This document shows, in pieces, positions 8,418-16,640 of a DNA stretch of 64,000 bases; within the stretch, counting starts at the first letter, position 1, and each line of letters begins with the position of its first letter. The stretch lies in NCBI RefSeq assembly GCF_030816235.1, contig NZ_JAUSXT010000001.1, positions 1,674,001-1,738,000 of the forward strand, given 5' to 3'. Under the pieces are notes generated by a model that saw only the letters and a program-made list of their open reading frames with translations, searched no databases and had not been told where the DNA came from. The translations under genes were made by a program, and so were the position numbers. Source of the stretch: Microbacterium sp. W4I4. Lineage in GTDB: Bacteria > Actinomycetota > Actinomycetes > Actinomycetales > Microbacteriaceae.

Positions 8418-8520
8418 GCACGGTGAATGTTTGCTGTGGCATACACCGCATGTGATTGCAGGACACTCTTGGTGCAAGGGACAAAGGGCCGGTCGGAAGC
8501 CTCTCCGACCGGCCCTTACT
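8418..8520 (+). ncRNA. Candidate small RNA or leader transcript between promoter and terminator
   Basis: The stretch from the predicted transcription start to the end of the hairpin is about 100 nt. It lies between two divergently transcribed genes (the kinase at 8308 and the MarR gene at 8563), so a terminator here serves neither of them. A GTG at 8423 opens a ten-codon frame MNVCCGIHRM ending at TGA, and an ATG at 8427 opens a 43-codon frame running through the hairpin; neither resembles a known protein. A small RNA, a cysteine-containing leader peptide, or an attenuator for the MarR gene are all possible. Confidence 0.4.
8484..8517 (+). terminator. Intrinsic terminator-like hairpin
   Basis: AAGGGCCGGTCGG (8484-8496) and CCGACCGGCCCTT (8505-8517) form a perfect 13-bp stem around an 8-nt loop. 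There is no real U tract, which is common in high-GC actinobacteria. It closes the candidate small RNA. Confidence 0.75.
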
Positions 8521-8562
8521 GCGTGGACGACGCATGTCGGCGCACGCCAGTACGCTGAGTGC

Positions 8563-8991
8563 ATGACCGACCGCCAGCTCGCCCTGCAGGCCTGGGAGGC
8601 TATGTTCCGCGCGCAGCACGAACTCTTCGGCCGGATGGCCTCCGACTTCGACGGCGCCGAGATCACCCAGGCCGAGTACGACGTACTGCTCACCGTGGTG
8701 CGCGGGCGCACCACATCCGCCCGCCTGCGCGCCATCACCGCGAACTCGCTGATCAGTCAGCCCAGCGTCTCGCGCCTGATCGATCGCATGGTGTCGCGCG
8801 GCCTCCTCACCAAGGCGTCCGACCCCGACGACCGCCGCGGCGCGATCGTGACCGCCACGGATGCCGGGGCGCGAGCCTTCCGCACTCTCGCCGCATCGCA
8901 CGGCCGCACCATCGCGCAGCTGATGTCGTCACTCGATGACGGCGAACTCGCCACCCTGCTCGCGCTGACGAACAAGCTGCGCGGCAACTGA
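8563..8991 (+). CDS. MarR-family transcriptional regulator
   Basis: A 142-residue winged-helix dimeric regulator: helices EAMFRAQHELFGRMASDF and ITQAEYDVLLTVVRG, recognition segment LISQPSVSRLIDRMVSRGLL, wing KASDPDDRRGAIVTATDAG, and a C-terminal dimerisation helix LDDGELATLLALTNKL. The frame is open back to 8431, but residues before MTDRQLALQ are not MarR-like and the hairpin lies in them. TACGCT (8551-8556) sits six bases before this ATG, pointing to a leaderless start. Its targets are unknown; the flotillin gene is next on the same strand. Confidence 0.9.
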   Translation: MTDRQLALQAWEAMFRAQHELFGRMASDFDGAEITQAEYDVLLTVVRGRTTSARLRAITANSLISQPSVSRLIDRMVSRGLLTKASDPDDRRGAIVTATDAGARAFRTLAASHGRTIAQLMSSLDDGELATLLALTNKLRGN

Positions 8992-9104
8992 GTCGCGACT
9001 CCGGGCAGTCTGACGGGCAGAAGAACCCATCCGGCGACTCCCGCCGCGATGCCCATCTCTGGCAAGGTGGACGGAACCACACTTTCTGAGGGGAAAGGTT
9101 CACT

Positions 9105-10721
9105 ATGGAGATCGCCGGAGCAATCGGCATCCTGATCATCATCGGCATCGCTGTCGTCGCCGTCATCATCATCGGACTGATCCTGCTGCTGTTCGCACGC
9201 AGCTGGATCAAGGTCGCGCGTGCCGACGAGGCCCTGGTGATCTCCGGGCGCAAGCAGAAGGTGCAGCGGGCGATCATCAACGCCGACGGCAGCACCAGCT
9301 CCGAGATGGCCGAATCGCCCGTGACGGTGATCGTCAACGGCAAGTCCCTGGTGAATCCGATCACGCAGCGCCACGAGATCATCTCGCTGCGCTCGCGTCA
9401 GGTGTCGCTCAACGCCGAGGCGCAGTCGCTCGACAGCGTCACCCTGAACGTCGACGGCGTCGCCATCGTGAAGATCGGCTCCGATCCGCTCTACGTGCGC
9501 CGCGCCGCCGAGCGCTTCGCCTCGCAGGACTCCGCGATCGAGCAGTTCACCACCGAGCAGCTCGAGGGCGCCCTGCGCGGCATCGTCGCGACGCTCTCCG
9601 TCGTCGAGCTCATGCGCGATCGCAAGAAGTTCTCGGATCAGATCGCCGCCGACGTCTCGCAGGATCTGGCCGAGCAGGGTCTCATCCTGGACTCGTTCCA
9701 GATCAAGGGCATCACCGACAAGGTCGGCTACATCCAGTCGCTCGGCGCCCCGGAGATCCAGGCGAAGCGTCAGTCCGCCGAGATCTCGCAGACCAACGCC
9801 GATCGCGCGATCAACCAGAAGAACATCGCCAACAACGAGGCGAACCTGGTCGAGCAGACCGCGCTCGACACCAACACGGCCAACGCCAACGCCGGCATCG
9901 GCCGCGCGCGCGCTGAGGCCGAGCAGGCCGAGCACCTCGCCCGCGCCCAGGCCGAGCAGGCCGTTCTGCAGCAGAACGCCGAGAACCGTCAGGCGCAGCT
10001 GGATGCCGACGTCAAGCGCGTCGCCGACGCGCAGCGGTACGAGGCTGAGACCCGTGCCCAGGCAGAGCTCTTCACCCGCGAGAAGGCGGCCGAAGCGGCC
10101 GCGATCGAGCAGGTCAAGCAGGCCGAAGCCCGCACCCGCATCGCCGAGCAGCAGGCCGAGGCTGACAAGGCCCGTGCCGCAGGTGAAGCGGCCGCCGCCG
10201 AGGCGAAGGCCACCGGTGAGGCCAACGCACTGCGCGCACAGGCAGACGCCGAAGCTCAGGCCCGCCGTCTGCGCGCCAACGCCGAGGCCGACGCCATCCG
10301 CGCCGAGGGTGAAGCCCGCGCCGCCGCCGTCGAGGCAGAGGCCAAGGCCATCGCCTCCAACCAGGAAGCATTCCTCTCGCAGCGCGTGCTCGAGACGCTC
10401 CCGTCGATCATGGCCGAGTTCTCCAAGGGTTACGCCGCGATCGGCAACGTGTCGATCATCGGCGGCTCCGGCGAGGACGGCGCCTCCAGCGTCGTCGGCA
10501 GCGACAACGCGATCGCGCTGCGTTCCGTGTTCGACAGCGTGAGCGCCGCCACCGGCCTCGACCTCGCCGGAATCATCCAGGGCCAGGCCGTCGGTCGCGG
10601 CATCGGCACCGGCGTCGCGCAGGCGACGGATGCAGCATCCGCTGCATCCAAGCCCAAGGCCGCGAAGCGTCCGTCGACGCCTCCCGCTCCCCCGGCTCCC
10701 CCGGCGCCCGCCGCCGAGTGA
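9105..10721 (+). CDS. Flotillin-like SPFH-domain membrane protein
   Basis: A 538-residue membrane scaffold. Residues about 3-30 form one hydrophobic anchor (GAIGILIIIGIAVVAVIIIG), residues 35-190 the SPFH/band-7 domain (KVARADEALVISGRKQKVQ to LDSFQIKGITDKVGYIQSLG), and residues 200-430 a very long Ala/Glu/Gln-rich coiled coil (RARAEAEQAEHLARAQAEQA and similar). The tail ends in a Pro/Ala-rich stretch. Flotillins organise functional membrane microdomains and bind signalling and secretion proteins. No NfeD-like partner is adjacent. A GGGAAAGG ribosome site precedes the ATG and a strong terminator follows at once, so it is a single-gene unit. Confidence 0.93.
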   Translation: MEIAGAIGILIIIGIAVVAVIIIGLILLLFARSWIKVARADEALVISGRKQKVQRAIINADGSTSSEMAESPVTVIVNGKSLVNPITQRHEIISLRSRQVSLNAEAQSLDSVTLNVDGVAIVKIGSDPLYVRRAAERFASQDSAIEQFTTEQLEGALRGIVATLSVVELMRDRKKFSDQIAADVSQDLAEQGLILDSFQIKGITDKVGYIQSLGAPEIQAKRQSAEISQTNADRAINQKNIANNEANLVEQTALDTNTANANAGIGRARAEAEQAEHLARAQAEQAVLQQNAENRQAQLDADVKRVADAQRYEAETRAQAELFTREKAAEAAAIEQVKQAEARTRIAEQQAEADKARAAGEAAAAEAKATGEANALRAQADAEAQARRLRANAEADAIRAEGEARAAAVEAEAKAIASNQEAFLSQRVLETLPSIMAEFSKGYAAIGNVSIIGGSGEDGASSVVGSDNAIALRSVFDSVSAATGLDLAGIIQGQAVGRGIGTGVAQATDAASAASKPKAAKRPSTPPAPPAPPAPAAE

Positions 10722-10729
10722 GCTGATCC

Positions 10730-10770
10730 GCGAAAGGAGCCGCCCCGTGTTCGGGGCGGCTCCTTTTCGC
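10730..10770 (+). terminator. Intrinsic terminator of the flotillin gene
   Basis: Arms GAAAGGAGCCGCCCC and GGGGCGGCTCCTTTTC around a GTGTTC loop, with a run of four T in the descending arm. One of the clearest terminators in the window. Confidence 0.9.
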
Positions 10771-10854
10771 ATCCCGCGCGCCCTCGCATCCGCATCGCAG
10801 GCCTCTCCGGTGATAGTTTGTATGCCTCCGCATGCGTCGTTTCAGGAGGCACCA

Positions 10855-11529
10855 TTGGAGTCTTCGCGGTCCAAGGCAGAACTGCTCGATGCCGCCGCGC
10901 GCGAACTGCTCCATTCCGGATATGCCGCGTCCTCGCTCGCCTCGATCGCAGCACGGCTGGGCCTGACGAAGGGCGCCCTCGGTCGCAAGTTCCCGGCCAA
11001 GAAGGACATCGCCTGGGGAATCATCGACACCCTGCGCGAGGTCATCGCCGAGGAGAGCTCACGCGCCCTCGAGCTGTATCCGCACAGCGGAATCCGTGCG
11101 ATGATCCGGTTCCTGCTCGCCGTCGGAGTCCGCGCCGCACAGGAGCCTCAGATCGCAGCGGGCGCCGTGCTCATCACAGACCGGGCATCGCCGGCATTCG
11201 AGGTGGCCGAGGTTCTCGACGGATGGGTGCTGGCGCTCCGCCGGTTCCTCGAAGTGGCTCTCGACTCAGAGGAGTTGCCTGCGGGCACCGACCTGGAGGA
11301 GCTCTCGGAATACATCTTCGTCACCAACCTCGGAGAGGCCATCTTCGGCGCGCGCGCCTACGCTCCGCCGCGCTCGACTCCACGTCTTCGATTCATGCGG
11401 GTCACCCTTCGGTACGCGGGTGTCGCAGACGCAGACGATCTGATCGATGAGGTGTGGGGTGGATTCAGCGCGGATGCGCTCGAAGGGCTTCCCACTCGTT
11501 CGACGTTGAGGCGCCACTCGCAGCCATGA
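10855..11529 (+). CDS. TetR-family regulator with TTG start
   Basis: A 224-residue regulator. The helix-turn-helix is SKAELLDAAARELLHSGYAASSLASIAARLGLTKGALGRKFPAKKDIAWGII. This spacing and the all-helical C-domain resemble gamma-butyrolactone-receptor-type TetR proteins, but the ligand is unknown. The start is placed at TTG 10855 because a perfect AGGAGG at 10844-10849 lies six bases upstream; the ATGs at 10822 and 10832 have no such site. It is a stand-alone gene between two hairpins. Confidence 0.85.
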   Translation: MESSRSKAELLDAAARELLHSGYAASSLASIAARLGLTKGALGRKFPAKKDIAWGIIDTLREVIAEESSRALELYPHSGIRAMIRFLLAVGVRAAQEPQIAAGAVLITDRASPAFEVAEVLDGWVLALRRFLEVALDSEELPAGTDLEELSEYIFVTNLGEAIFGARAYAPPRSTPRLRFMRVTLRYAGVADADDLIDEVWGGFSADALEGLPTRSTLRRHSQP

Positions 11530-11533
11530 CGAA

Positions 11534-11561
11534 GGGGTGGGACCGCAGACGATCCCACCCC
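11534..11561. terminator. Bidirectional hairpin between convergent genes
   Basis: GGGGTGGGA (11534-11542) and TCCCACCCC (11553-11561) pair perfectly around a 10-nt loop. It lies directly after the TetR stop and before the 3' end of the convergent surface-protein gene, so it may serve both. Confidence 0.65.
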
Positions 11562-11615
11562 AACTTCGGGTTCTCGATACCAGGACTCGCGTGGACGCCC
11601 GGTATCCGCCGGTCG

Positions 11616-13139
11616 CTAAGCGCGTGACTTGCGGCGCACCAGCAGCAGGACTCCACCCACCGCGAGGAGCATCGACCCGCCGGCGAGCAGCGGCCAGTTC
11701 ACATCTGCGCCGGTCAGAGCGAGACCGTCATCCGCGGTGCTCGGATCGGTCGGGTCGATCGGATCCGTCGGGTCCGTGGGATCGGTCGGGTCCGTGGGAT
11801 CAGTCGGATCGGTCGGGTCCGTGGGATCAGTCGGATCCGTGGGATCCGTCGGGTCCGTCGGGTCCGTCGGGTCCGTGGGATCGGTCGGGTCCGTGGGATC
11901 AGTCGGATCCGTGGGATCAGTCGGATCCGTCGGGTCCGTGGGATCGGTCGGATCCGTGGGATCGGTCGGATCGGTCGGAGCCGTGGGATCGGTCGGGTCC
12001 GTGGGCTGTTCGCAGGGGAGCTTCCCGAGGAACGTGTGGTGATGCACCTCGCCACCTCCGGCAGTGGTGATGTCTCCGCCTGCGAACCACTGACCGTTGG
12101 TCGTGACGCCCGAGTTGAAGTTCAGGCTCGCCTTCGGGGCCCAGATCGCACCGAGCGCGAAACCGTCGATCGTGACGTCACCGGCCACATCGGACATGTC
12201 GAGCATGATGTAGCGGGCGAGCGACTGCTGCGCGCCCTTCTGAGGCGACCACCCTTCGAAGTTCAGCGCGCCGATGCTCGTCGTGCCCGCTTCGACGCGG
12301 ATCACGAGCGGGGCATCAGCGGTCGGAACGTAGCCGTCCGCCCTGTCCATCTTGATGGTTCTGCCCGCAAGGTCGGCGTAATCGATCACGTTCGGGCGGT
12401 CGGTGGCGAATCCGCTGAGGAACACCATGCCGCCTTGGTCGTCCGCCACGACAGAGCTGCTCAGGCCGGACGCCGGGTCGTACATCGACGCCAGGCACTG
12501 CGCCGTCTGCGCCACGCGTGCGTCGACATCCGGGAAGTACGCGGCGACAGAGGACTCTGCGGTCCGGTAGTCGGCGATGTCGGAGCCCGCGAACGGGACG
12601 TTCTTCAGGTCGATGTTCCCGCCGTCAGGGTTCGTGACGCGCAGGAAGTTGCCGCGCTCGGCGGCCGTGAAGCCGTCGATGTCGACCAGTTTCACCACGG
12701 CGTTCGCCTCGGGCGAGTCCGATGCGATCGTGCCGGAGTCGTCACGGTTCGACAGGTCGAAGGACCCCGCACCGGTGAAGCTCGCCGCGAGGATCCTCAC
12801 CGGGGCGCCATCGATCGCCGGCACCGTGTATTCGGCCTCACCCGCGGCGGAGTGCAGGACGGGGTACCCATTCTGGTTTCCGGTGGAGATCGAGCCGAAC
12901 GCTGCGGCAGATCCCTCGATCTCGCCGTTGTTCAGATGGATGTCGCCCTGCGCGACAGTGGTGAACCCGCCGTTGATGTCGAAAGGGTTGAAGGTGGATG
13001 TGGCTGCGGCCGCTGCCTGCATCCCGCCCCCGCCGACGGCTCCGGCGACCAGCACCGTGACCCCCAGACCCGTCAAGCTCCGCTTCCAGCCCGCGACCGC
13101 GGGCGGACGTGATGAAGTACCCAAGATTCTCTCCCCCAT
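11616..13139 (-). CDS. Choice-of-anchor A surface protein with Thr-Asp-Pro stalk and LALTG sorting signal
   Basis: A 507-residue exported wall protein. A signal peptide (WKRSLTGLGVTVLVAGAVGG to AAAA) is followed by a choice-of-anchor A domain (FNPFDINGGFTTVAQGDIHL through IWAPKASLNFNSGVTTNGQW), then about 29 near-perfect TDP tripeptides, then LALTG, a hydrophobic helix and RRKSRA. The C-terminus is a sortase substrate of the actinobacterial LAxTG kind, so the protein should be anchored to peptidoglycan with the TDP repeat as a rigid spacer. No sortase is in the window. The ATG at 13139 is preferred because TATACA lies seven bases before it; the longer frame adds arginine-rich residues. Confidence 0.88.
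   Translation of the reverse strand: MGERILGTSSRPPAVAGWKRSLTGLGVTVLVAGAVGGGGMQAAAAATSTFNPFDINGGFTTVAQGDIHLNNGEIEGSAAAFGSISTGNQNGYPVLHSAAGEAEYTVPAIDGAPVRILAASFTGAGSFDLSNRDDSGTIASDSPEANAVVKLVDIDGFTAAERGNFLRVTNPDGGNIDLKNVPFAGSDIADYRTAESSVAAYFPDVDARVAQTAQCLASMYDPASGLSSSVVADDQGGMVFLSGFATDRPNVIDYADLAGRTIKMDRADGYVPTADAPLVIRVEAGTTSIGALNFEGWSPQKGAQQSLARYIMLDMSDVAGDVTIDGFALGAIWAPKASLNFNSGVTTNGQWFAGGDITTAGGGEVHHHTFLGKLPCEQPTDPTDPTAPTDPTDPTDPTDPTDPTDPTDPTDPTDPTDPTDPTDPTDPTDPTDPTDPTDPTDPTDPTDPTDPTDPTDPTDPIDPTDPSTADDGLALTGADVNWPLLAGGSMLLAVGGVLLLVRRKSRA
11742..12004 (-). repeat. Tandem 9-bp repeat encoding about 29 Thr-Asp-Pro units
   Basis: A run of GGATCGGTC/GGGTCCGTG-type 9-mers, coding for TDP on the minus strand with single exceptions TAP and IDP near the ends. 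The two alternating third-position variants suggest growth by duplication of 18- and 27-bp blocks. The length is likely to vary between strains. The plus strand gives a spurious Val-Gly-Ser repeat. Confidence 0.9.
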
Positions 13140-13190
13140 GAGGTGCTGTATACACACAAAAAGACGCCTGCGGAATGCACCCCTGAAGAC

Positions 13191-13208
13191 CGTAGACGTT
13201 CGTCTACG
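13191..13208. promoter_or_regulatory. 18-bp palindrome between divergent genes
   Basis: CGTAGACG-TT-CGTCTACG, perfect 8-base arms around two bases, about 50 bases upstream of the surface-protein start and 70 bases upstream of hrpB. It has the form of a TetR/GntR-type operator, but no regulator is adjacent. Confidence 0.45.
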
Positions 13209-13277
13209 CAAGGATAGCCAAGGTTACCAGGGCGCGCAAAAGCAGCAGCGGCCGCCCAGGCACGGCAGACTGGAGAC

Positions 13278-15836
13278 GTGACACGAACGGCGTTCGACCT
13301 GGCGCGGATCGGCGACGGTCTCAGCTTCGCCGCCGCCCTCGACGAGCTCACGGCCGCGCTCGATTCGAGCACCTCCGCCATCGTCTCCGCTCCACCGGGA
13401 ACAGGAAAGACCACACTGGTTCCTCCGCTGCTGGCATCCCGCACCTCCGGCCGCGTGATCGTCACCCAACCGCGCCGGGTCGCCGCCCGCGCCGCCGCCC
13501 GCAGGCTCGCGCACCTCGACGGCACGCCGCTCGGCAGCCGCGTCGGCTTCACCGTTCGCGGCGAGCGCTCGGTCGGGCCGCAGACCCGCGTCGAATTCGT
13601 CACCGCGGGCGTGCTGCTGCGGCGGATGCTGAACGACCCGGGACTCGACGGGGTGGGCGCGGTCATCATCGACGAGGTGCACGAGCGAGCACTGGAGACC
13701 GACCTGTTGATCGGCCTGCTGAGTGAGGTGCGCCAGCTGCGCGATGACCTCGTGCTGGTCGCCATGTCCGCCACACTGGACGCCGAACGCCTCGCCGCCG
13801 TGATCGGGACGGACTCCGGCCCCGCCCCGATCGTCGACCACACGGTTCCGGCGTTCCCGCTGACCGAGCGCTGGGCTCCGAGTGCCGCGCCACGACTCGA
13901 TGAGCGTGGCGTGACGCGGGCCTTCCTCGACCATGTCGCCCGCGTCACGGCATCCGCTGCCCGAGATCTGAACCGGGACGATCCCGCGGCCGACGTGCTC
14001 GTCTTCGCACCCGGTGCCCGAGAGGTCTCCGAGATCGCCCGCCGCATCCGGGACACTGCGAGCGGGTTCGACGTGCGGGAGCTGCACGGGCAGATCCCGG
14101 CGGCAGAGCAGGATGCCGTCATCCGCGGACGCCGCGAGGATGATCCGCCCCGCATCATCGTCACCACCTCCCTGGCGGAGTCGTCGCTGACCGTTCCGGG
14201 CGTGCGCCTGGTCATCGACAGCTGCCTCTCCCGTCACCCGCAGCGCGATACGGCGCGGGGTATGAGCGGGCTCGTCACCACGAGCACACCGCGCTCGTCC
14301 GCCATCCAGCGCGCCGGCCGCGCCACCCGCCAGGGCCCCGGCATCGTCATCCGATGCGTCGACGAGCGCACCTTCGCAGCCGCCCCGGCGCGGCCGGCTC
14401 CGGAGATCGCCACGACCGACCTCACGGATGCCGCGCTGCTGCTCGCCTGCTGGGGCACTCCCGGCGGCACAGGCCTCCGCCTGATCGACCCGCTCCCCGC
14501 CGACAGCATCGCCGATGCGCATCAGGTTCTGCGCGGTCTCGGCGCCATCGACGAGGACGGACGGGCGACCGCCGAGGGCCGCGCGCTCGCCCGCATCCCC
14601 ACCGACCCGCGCCTCGCCCGCGCCCTGCTCGACGGGTCGCCGCTGGTCGGCGCACAGCTCGCCGCGGAGGTCGTCGCACTGATCGGCGGCGACCAGCGGA
14701 TCGGTGATGCCGACGTGACCGCCGCCGTCGTATCCCTGCGGAACCGGCGTGGACCGGATGCCGCCCGCTGGGCGCGCGAGGTCGATCGGATGCTGCGCTT
14801 CGCCCCGGACGGCGGCCGCACGCGCCCGAGCATCGACGACGTCGGGCTGGTGATCGCGCTCGCCTTCCCCGAGCGGGTCGCACGGCGCATGGACCGCACG
14901 GCAGACGGAGCGACGTTCCTGCTGGCATCCGGGACCCGCGCCGCCGTGCGCGGCTCGCTGGCGGGCGCCGAGTGGCTGGCGGTCGCCGACGTCGCCCGAG
15001 CATCCGGGCGCGCGGCGGCCGGATCGGGGGCGGTCATCCGCGCGGCAGCAACTCTCACCGAGAGCCAGGCGGCGCAGGCAGCCGACCACCTGCTGACCGA
15101 CCGCGTGGAAGCCGAGTTCGTCGGCGGCCGGGTCACCGCCCGCCGGGAGCGGCGGTTCGGCGCCATCGTGCTGTCGTCGGTGCCGCTGCGTGCGACGGCC
15201 GAGGAGGGTCGCGGCGCGGTGCAGCGGGCTCTGCGGTCGCAGGGGCTGGATGTCTTCACCTGGTCGGATGCCGCGGTCGAGCTGCGCCGCCGCCTCGCGC
15301 TGCTGCACCGCGAACTGGGGGCACCGTGGCCGGCGGTGTCGGATGCCGCGCTGCTCGCCGACCTCGACAGCTGGCTCGCCCCGGAGGTGGATGCCCTCGC
15401 ATCCGGGACACCCGCAGGACGAGTGAACCTCGCACCCGCTCTGCGGCGACTGCTGCCCTGGCCCGCCGCCGTGGACTTCGATGAACTGGCGCCCGAGCGG
15501 CTCGAAGTGCCCACCGGCAGCCGCATCCGCATCGCCTACCCGCCGCTGGACGAGCCGACCGCCCGGCCGGTGGTCGCCGTGAAGCTGCAGGAGTGCTTCG
15601 GCTGGGCGGAGACACCGCGCCTGGTCAGCGGGCGCGTGCCGGTGCTGTTCCACCTCCTCTCCCCCGCCGGACGGCCACTGGCGGTCACCGACGACCTGGC
15701 CTCGTTCTGGTCGGGCCCGTACGCGCAGGTGCGCGCCGAGATGCGCGGCCGGTATCCGAAGCATCCGTGGCCGGAGGATCCCTGGGCCGCAGCTCCTACG
15801 CGCCATACGAAGAACCGCGGCGCGCGCCCGTCCTGA
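13278..15836 (+). CDS. hrpB: ATP-dependent RNA helicase HrpB (DEAH box)
   Basis: An 852-residue superfamily-2 helicase. Walker A is SAPPGTGKTT (residue about 40), motif Ia QPRRVAARAAA, motif II IIDEVHERAL (about residue 130), motif III MSATL, motif IV-V VLVFAPGARE and IIVTTSLAESSLTVPGVRLVIDS, and motif VI QRAGRATR. A helicase-associated region and an HrpB-specific C-terminal domain follow (LQECFGWAETPRLVSGRVPVLFHLL, FWSGPYAQVRAEMRGRYPKHPWPEDP). Its length matches the roughly 810-residue E. coli protein; the exact RNA substrate of the family is not established. The start is GTG, preceded at six bases by CAGACT. Confidence 0.94.
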   Translation: MTRTAFDLARIGDGLSFAAALDELTAALDSSTSAIVSAPPGTGKTTLVPPLLASRTSGRVIVTQPRRVAARAAARRLAHLDGTPLGSRVGFTVRGERSVGPQTRVEFVTAGVLLRRMLNDPGLDGVGAVIIDEVHERALETDLLIGLLSEVRQLRDDLVLVAMSATLDAERLAAVIGTDSGPAPIVDHTVPAFPLTERWAPSAAPRLDERGVTRAFLDHVARVTASAARDLNRDDPAADVLVFAPGAREVSEIARRIRDTASGFDVRELHGQIPAAEQDAVIRGRREDDPPRIIVTTSLAESSLTVPGVRLVIDSCLSRHPQRDTARGMSGLVTTSTPRSSAIQRAGRATRQGPGIVIRCVDERTFAAAPARPAPEIATTDLTDAALLLACWGTPGGTGLRLIDPLPADSIADAHQVLRGLGAIDEDGRATAEGRALARIPTDPRLARALLDGSPLVGAQLAAEVVALIGGDQRIGDADVTAAVVSLRNRRGPDAARWAREVDRMLRFAPDGGRTRPSIDDVGLVIALAFPERVARRMDRTADGATFLLASGTRAAVRGSLAGAEWLAVADVARASGRAAAGSGAVIRAAATLTESQAAQAADHLLTDRVEAEFVGGRVTARRERRFGAIVLSSVPLRATAEEGRGAVQRALRSQGLDVFTWSDAAVELRRRLALLHRELGAPWPAVSDAALLADLDSWLAPEVDALASGTPAGRVNLAPALRRLLPWPAAVDFDELAPERLEVPTGSRIRIAYPPLDEPTARPVVAVKLQECFGWAETPRLVSGRVPVLFHLLSPAGRPLAVTDDLASFWSGPYAQVRAEMRGRYPKHPWPEDPWAAAPTRHTKNRGARPS

Positions 15837-15905
15837 GGCTTCGCAGGTCACAACACGCCGCGTCTCCGCGCCGCATGCGACCATTCGCGCCCTGCGAGCC
15901 CGGCC

Positions 15906-16640
15906 CTACGGGGTGCGGCGGCGCAGGGTGAGCGGGGCGAGCACGAGGAATCCGACGGCGAACGCCACCACGATCAGCAGCGGAGCTCCGACATCCCAGC
16001 CCTCGTCGCCCGCGGCGACCGCCTGGATCGCGTCGATCGCGTGGCTCAGCGGCAGCCAGTCGGAGATCGCGTAGAGCACGTCGGGCATCTGGTCACGGGG
16101 CATGAACAGACCGCCCAGGATGATCTGCGGGAAGACCAGAACGGGCATGAACTGCACGGCCTGGAACTCGGTCGACGCGAACGCGCTGGCCAGCAGCCCG
16201 GTCGCGGTGCCGAGCACGGCATCCACCACCGCGACGAGTCCCAGCTGCCAGAGCGGACCGTCGACCGTGAGTCCGCACACATAGACCGCGAAGGCCACCG
16301 TGACCACGGCCTGCAGAATCGCCATCAGACCGAACGCGAATGCGTAGCCGACGATGAAGTCGGCTTTGCCGAGCGGGGTGGTCATCAACCGCTCCAGCGT
16401 GCCCGATCGGCGCTCGCGGAGGGTGGTGATCGAGGTGATCAGGAACATCACGATGAACGGGAAGAGCGCCAGGATCGCGCCGCCGAAGCGGTCGAAGACG
16501 CCGTCCTGATCGGCGAACAGCCAGGCGAACAGGCCGACCAGCAGGCTCGGGGCGATGAGCATCAGCGCGATGGAGCGCGGGTCGTGCCGCAGCTGCTGCA
16601 GCACGCGCCCCGCTGTGGCGAAGGACCGGTGGAGATTCAT
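15906..16640 (-). CDS. ABC-2 type exporter, membrane subunit (DrrB-like)
   Basis: A 244-residue protein with six membrane segments and the ABC-2 elements FLITSITTLRERRSGTLERLMTTPLGKADFIVGY and PQIILGGLFMPRDQMPDVLYAISDWLPLSHAIDAI, which are typical of DrrB/NodJ-like drug and polysaccharide exporters. It overlaps the upstream ATPase gene by 4 bases, so the pair is translationally coupled. Function: efflux of an unidentified hydrophobic compound. It converges with hrpB. Confidence 0.9.
   Translation of the reverse strand: MNLHRSFATAGRVLQQLRHDPRSIALMLIAPSLLVGLFAWLFADQDGVFDRFGGAILALFPFIVMFLITSITTLRERRSGTLERLMTTPLGKADFIVGYAFAFGLMAILQAVVTVAFAVYVCGLTVDGPLWQLGLVAVVDAVLGTATGLLASAFASTEFQAVQFMPVLVFPQIILGGLFMPRDQMPDVLYAISDWLPLSHAIDAIQAVAAGDEGWDVGAPLLIVVAFAVGFLVLAPLTLRRRTP

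Noticed and set aside
8757..10772. Long leucine/glycine-rich open frame opposite the flotillin gene
   Set aside because: It mirrors the Ala/Glu coiled coil of flotillin and has no motifs or start signals.
11742..12004. CRISPR-like regular repeats
   Set aside because: The 9-bp unit is contiguous and in frame with no spacers.
11629..12042. Open frame on the plus strand coding for a Val-Gly-Ser repeat protein
   Set aside because: It is the antisense of the TDP repeat; the minus-strand frame has signal peptide, domain and sorting signal.
13209..13235. Possible iron-regulator (IdeR/DtxR) box
   Set aside because: AAGGATAGCC and AAGGTTACC look like half-sites but are direct, not inverted, and the consensus spacing fails.
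13224..15884. 886-codon open frame opposite hrpB
   Set aside because: Arg/Gly-rich shadow of a helicase that has all motifs on the plus strand.
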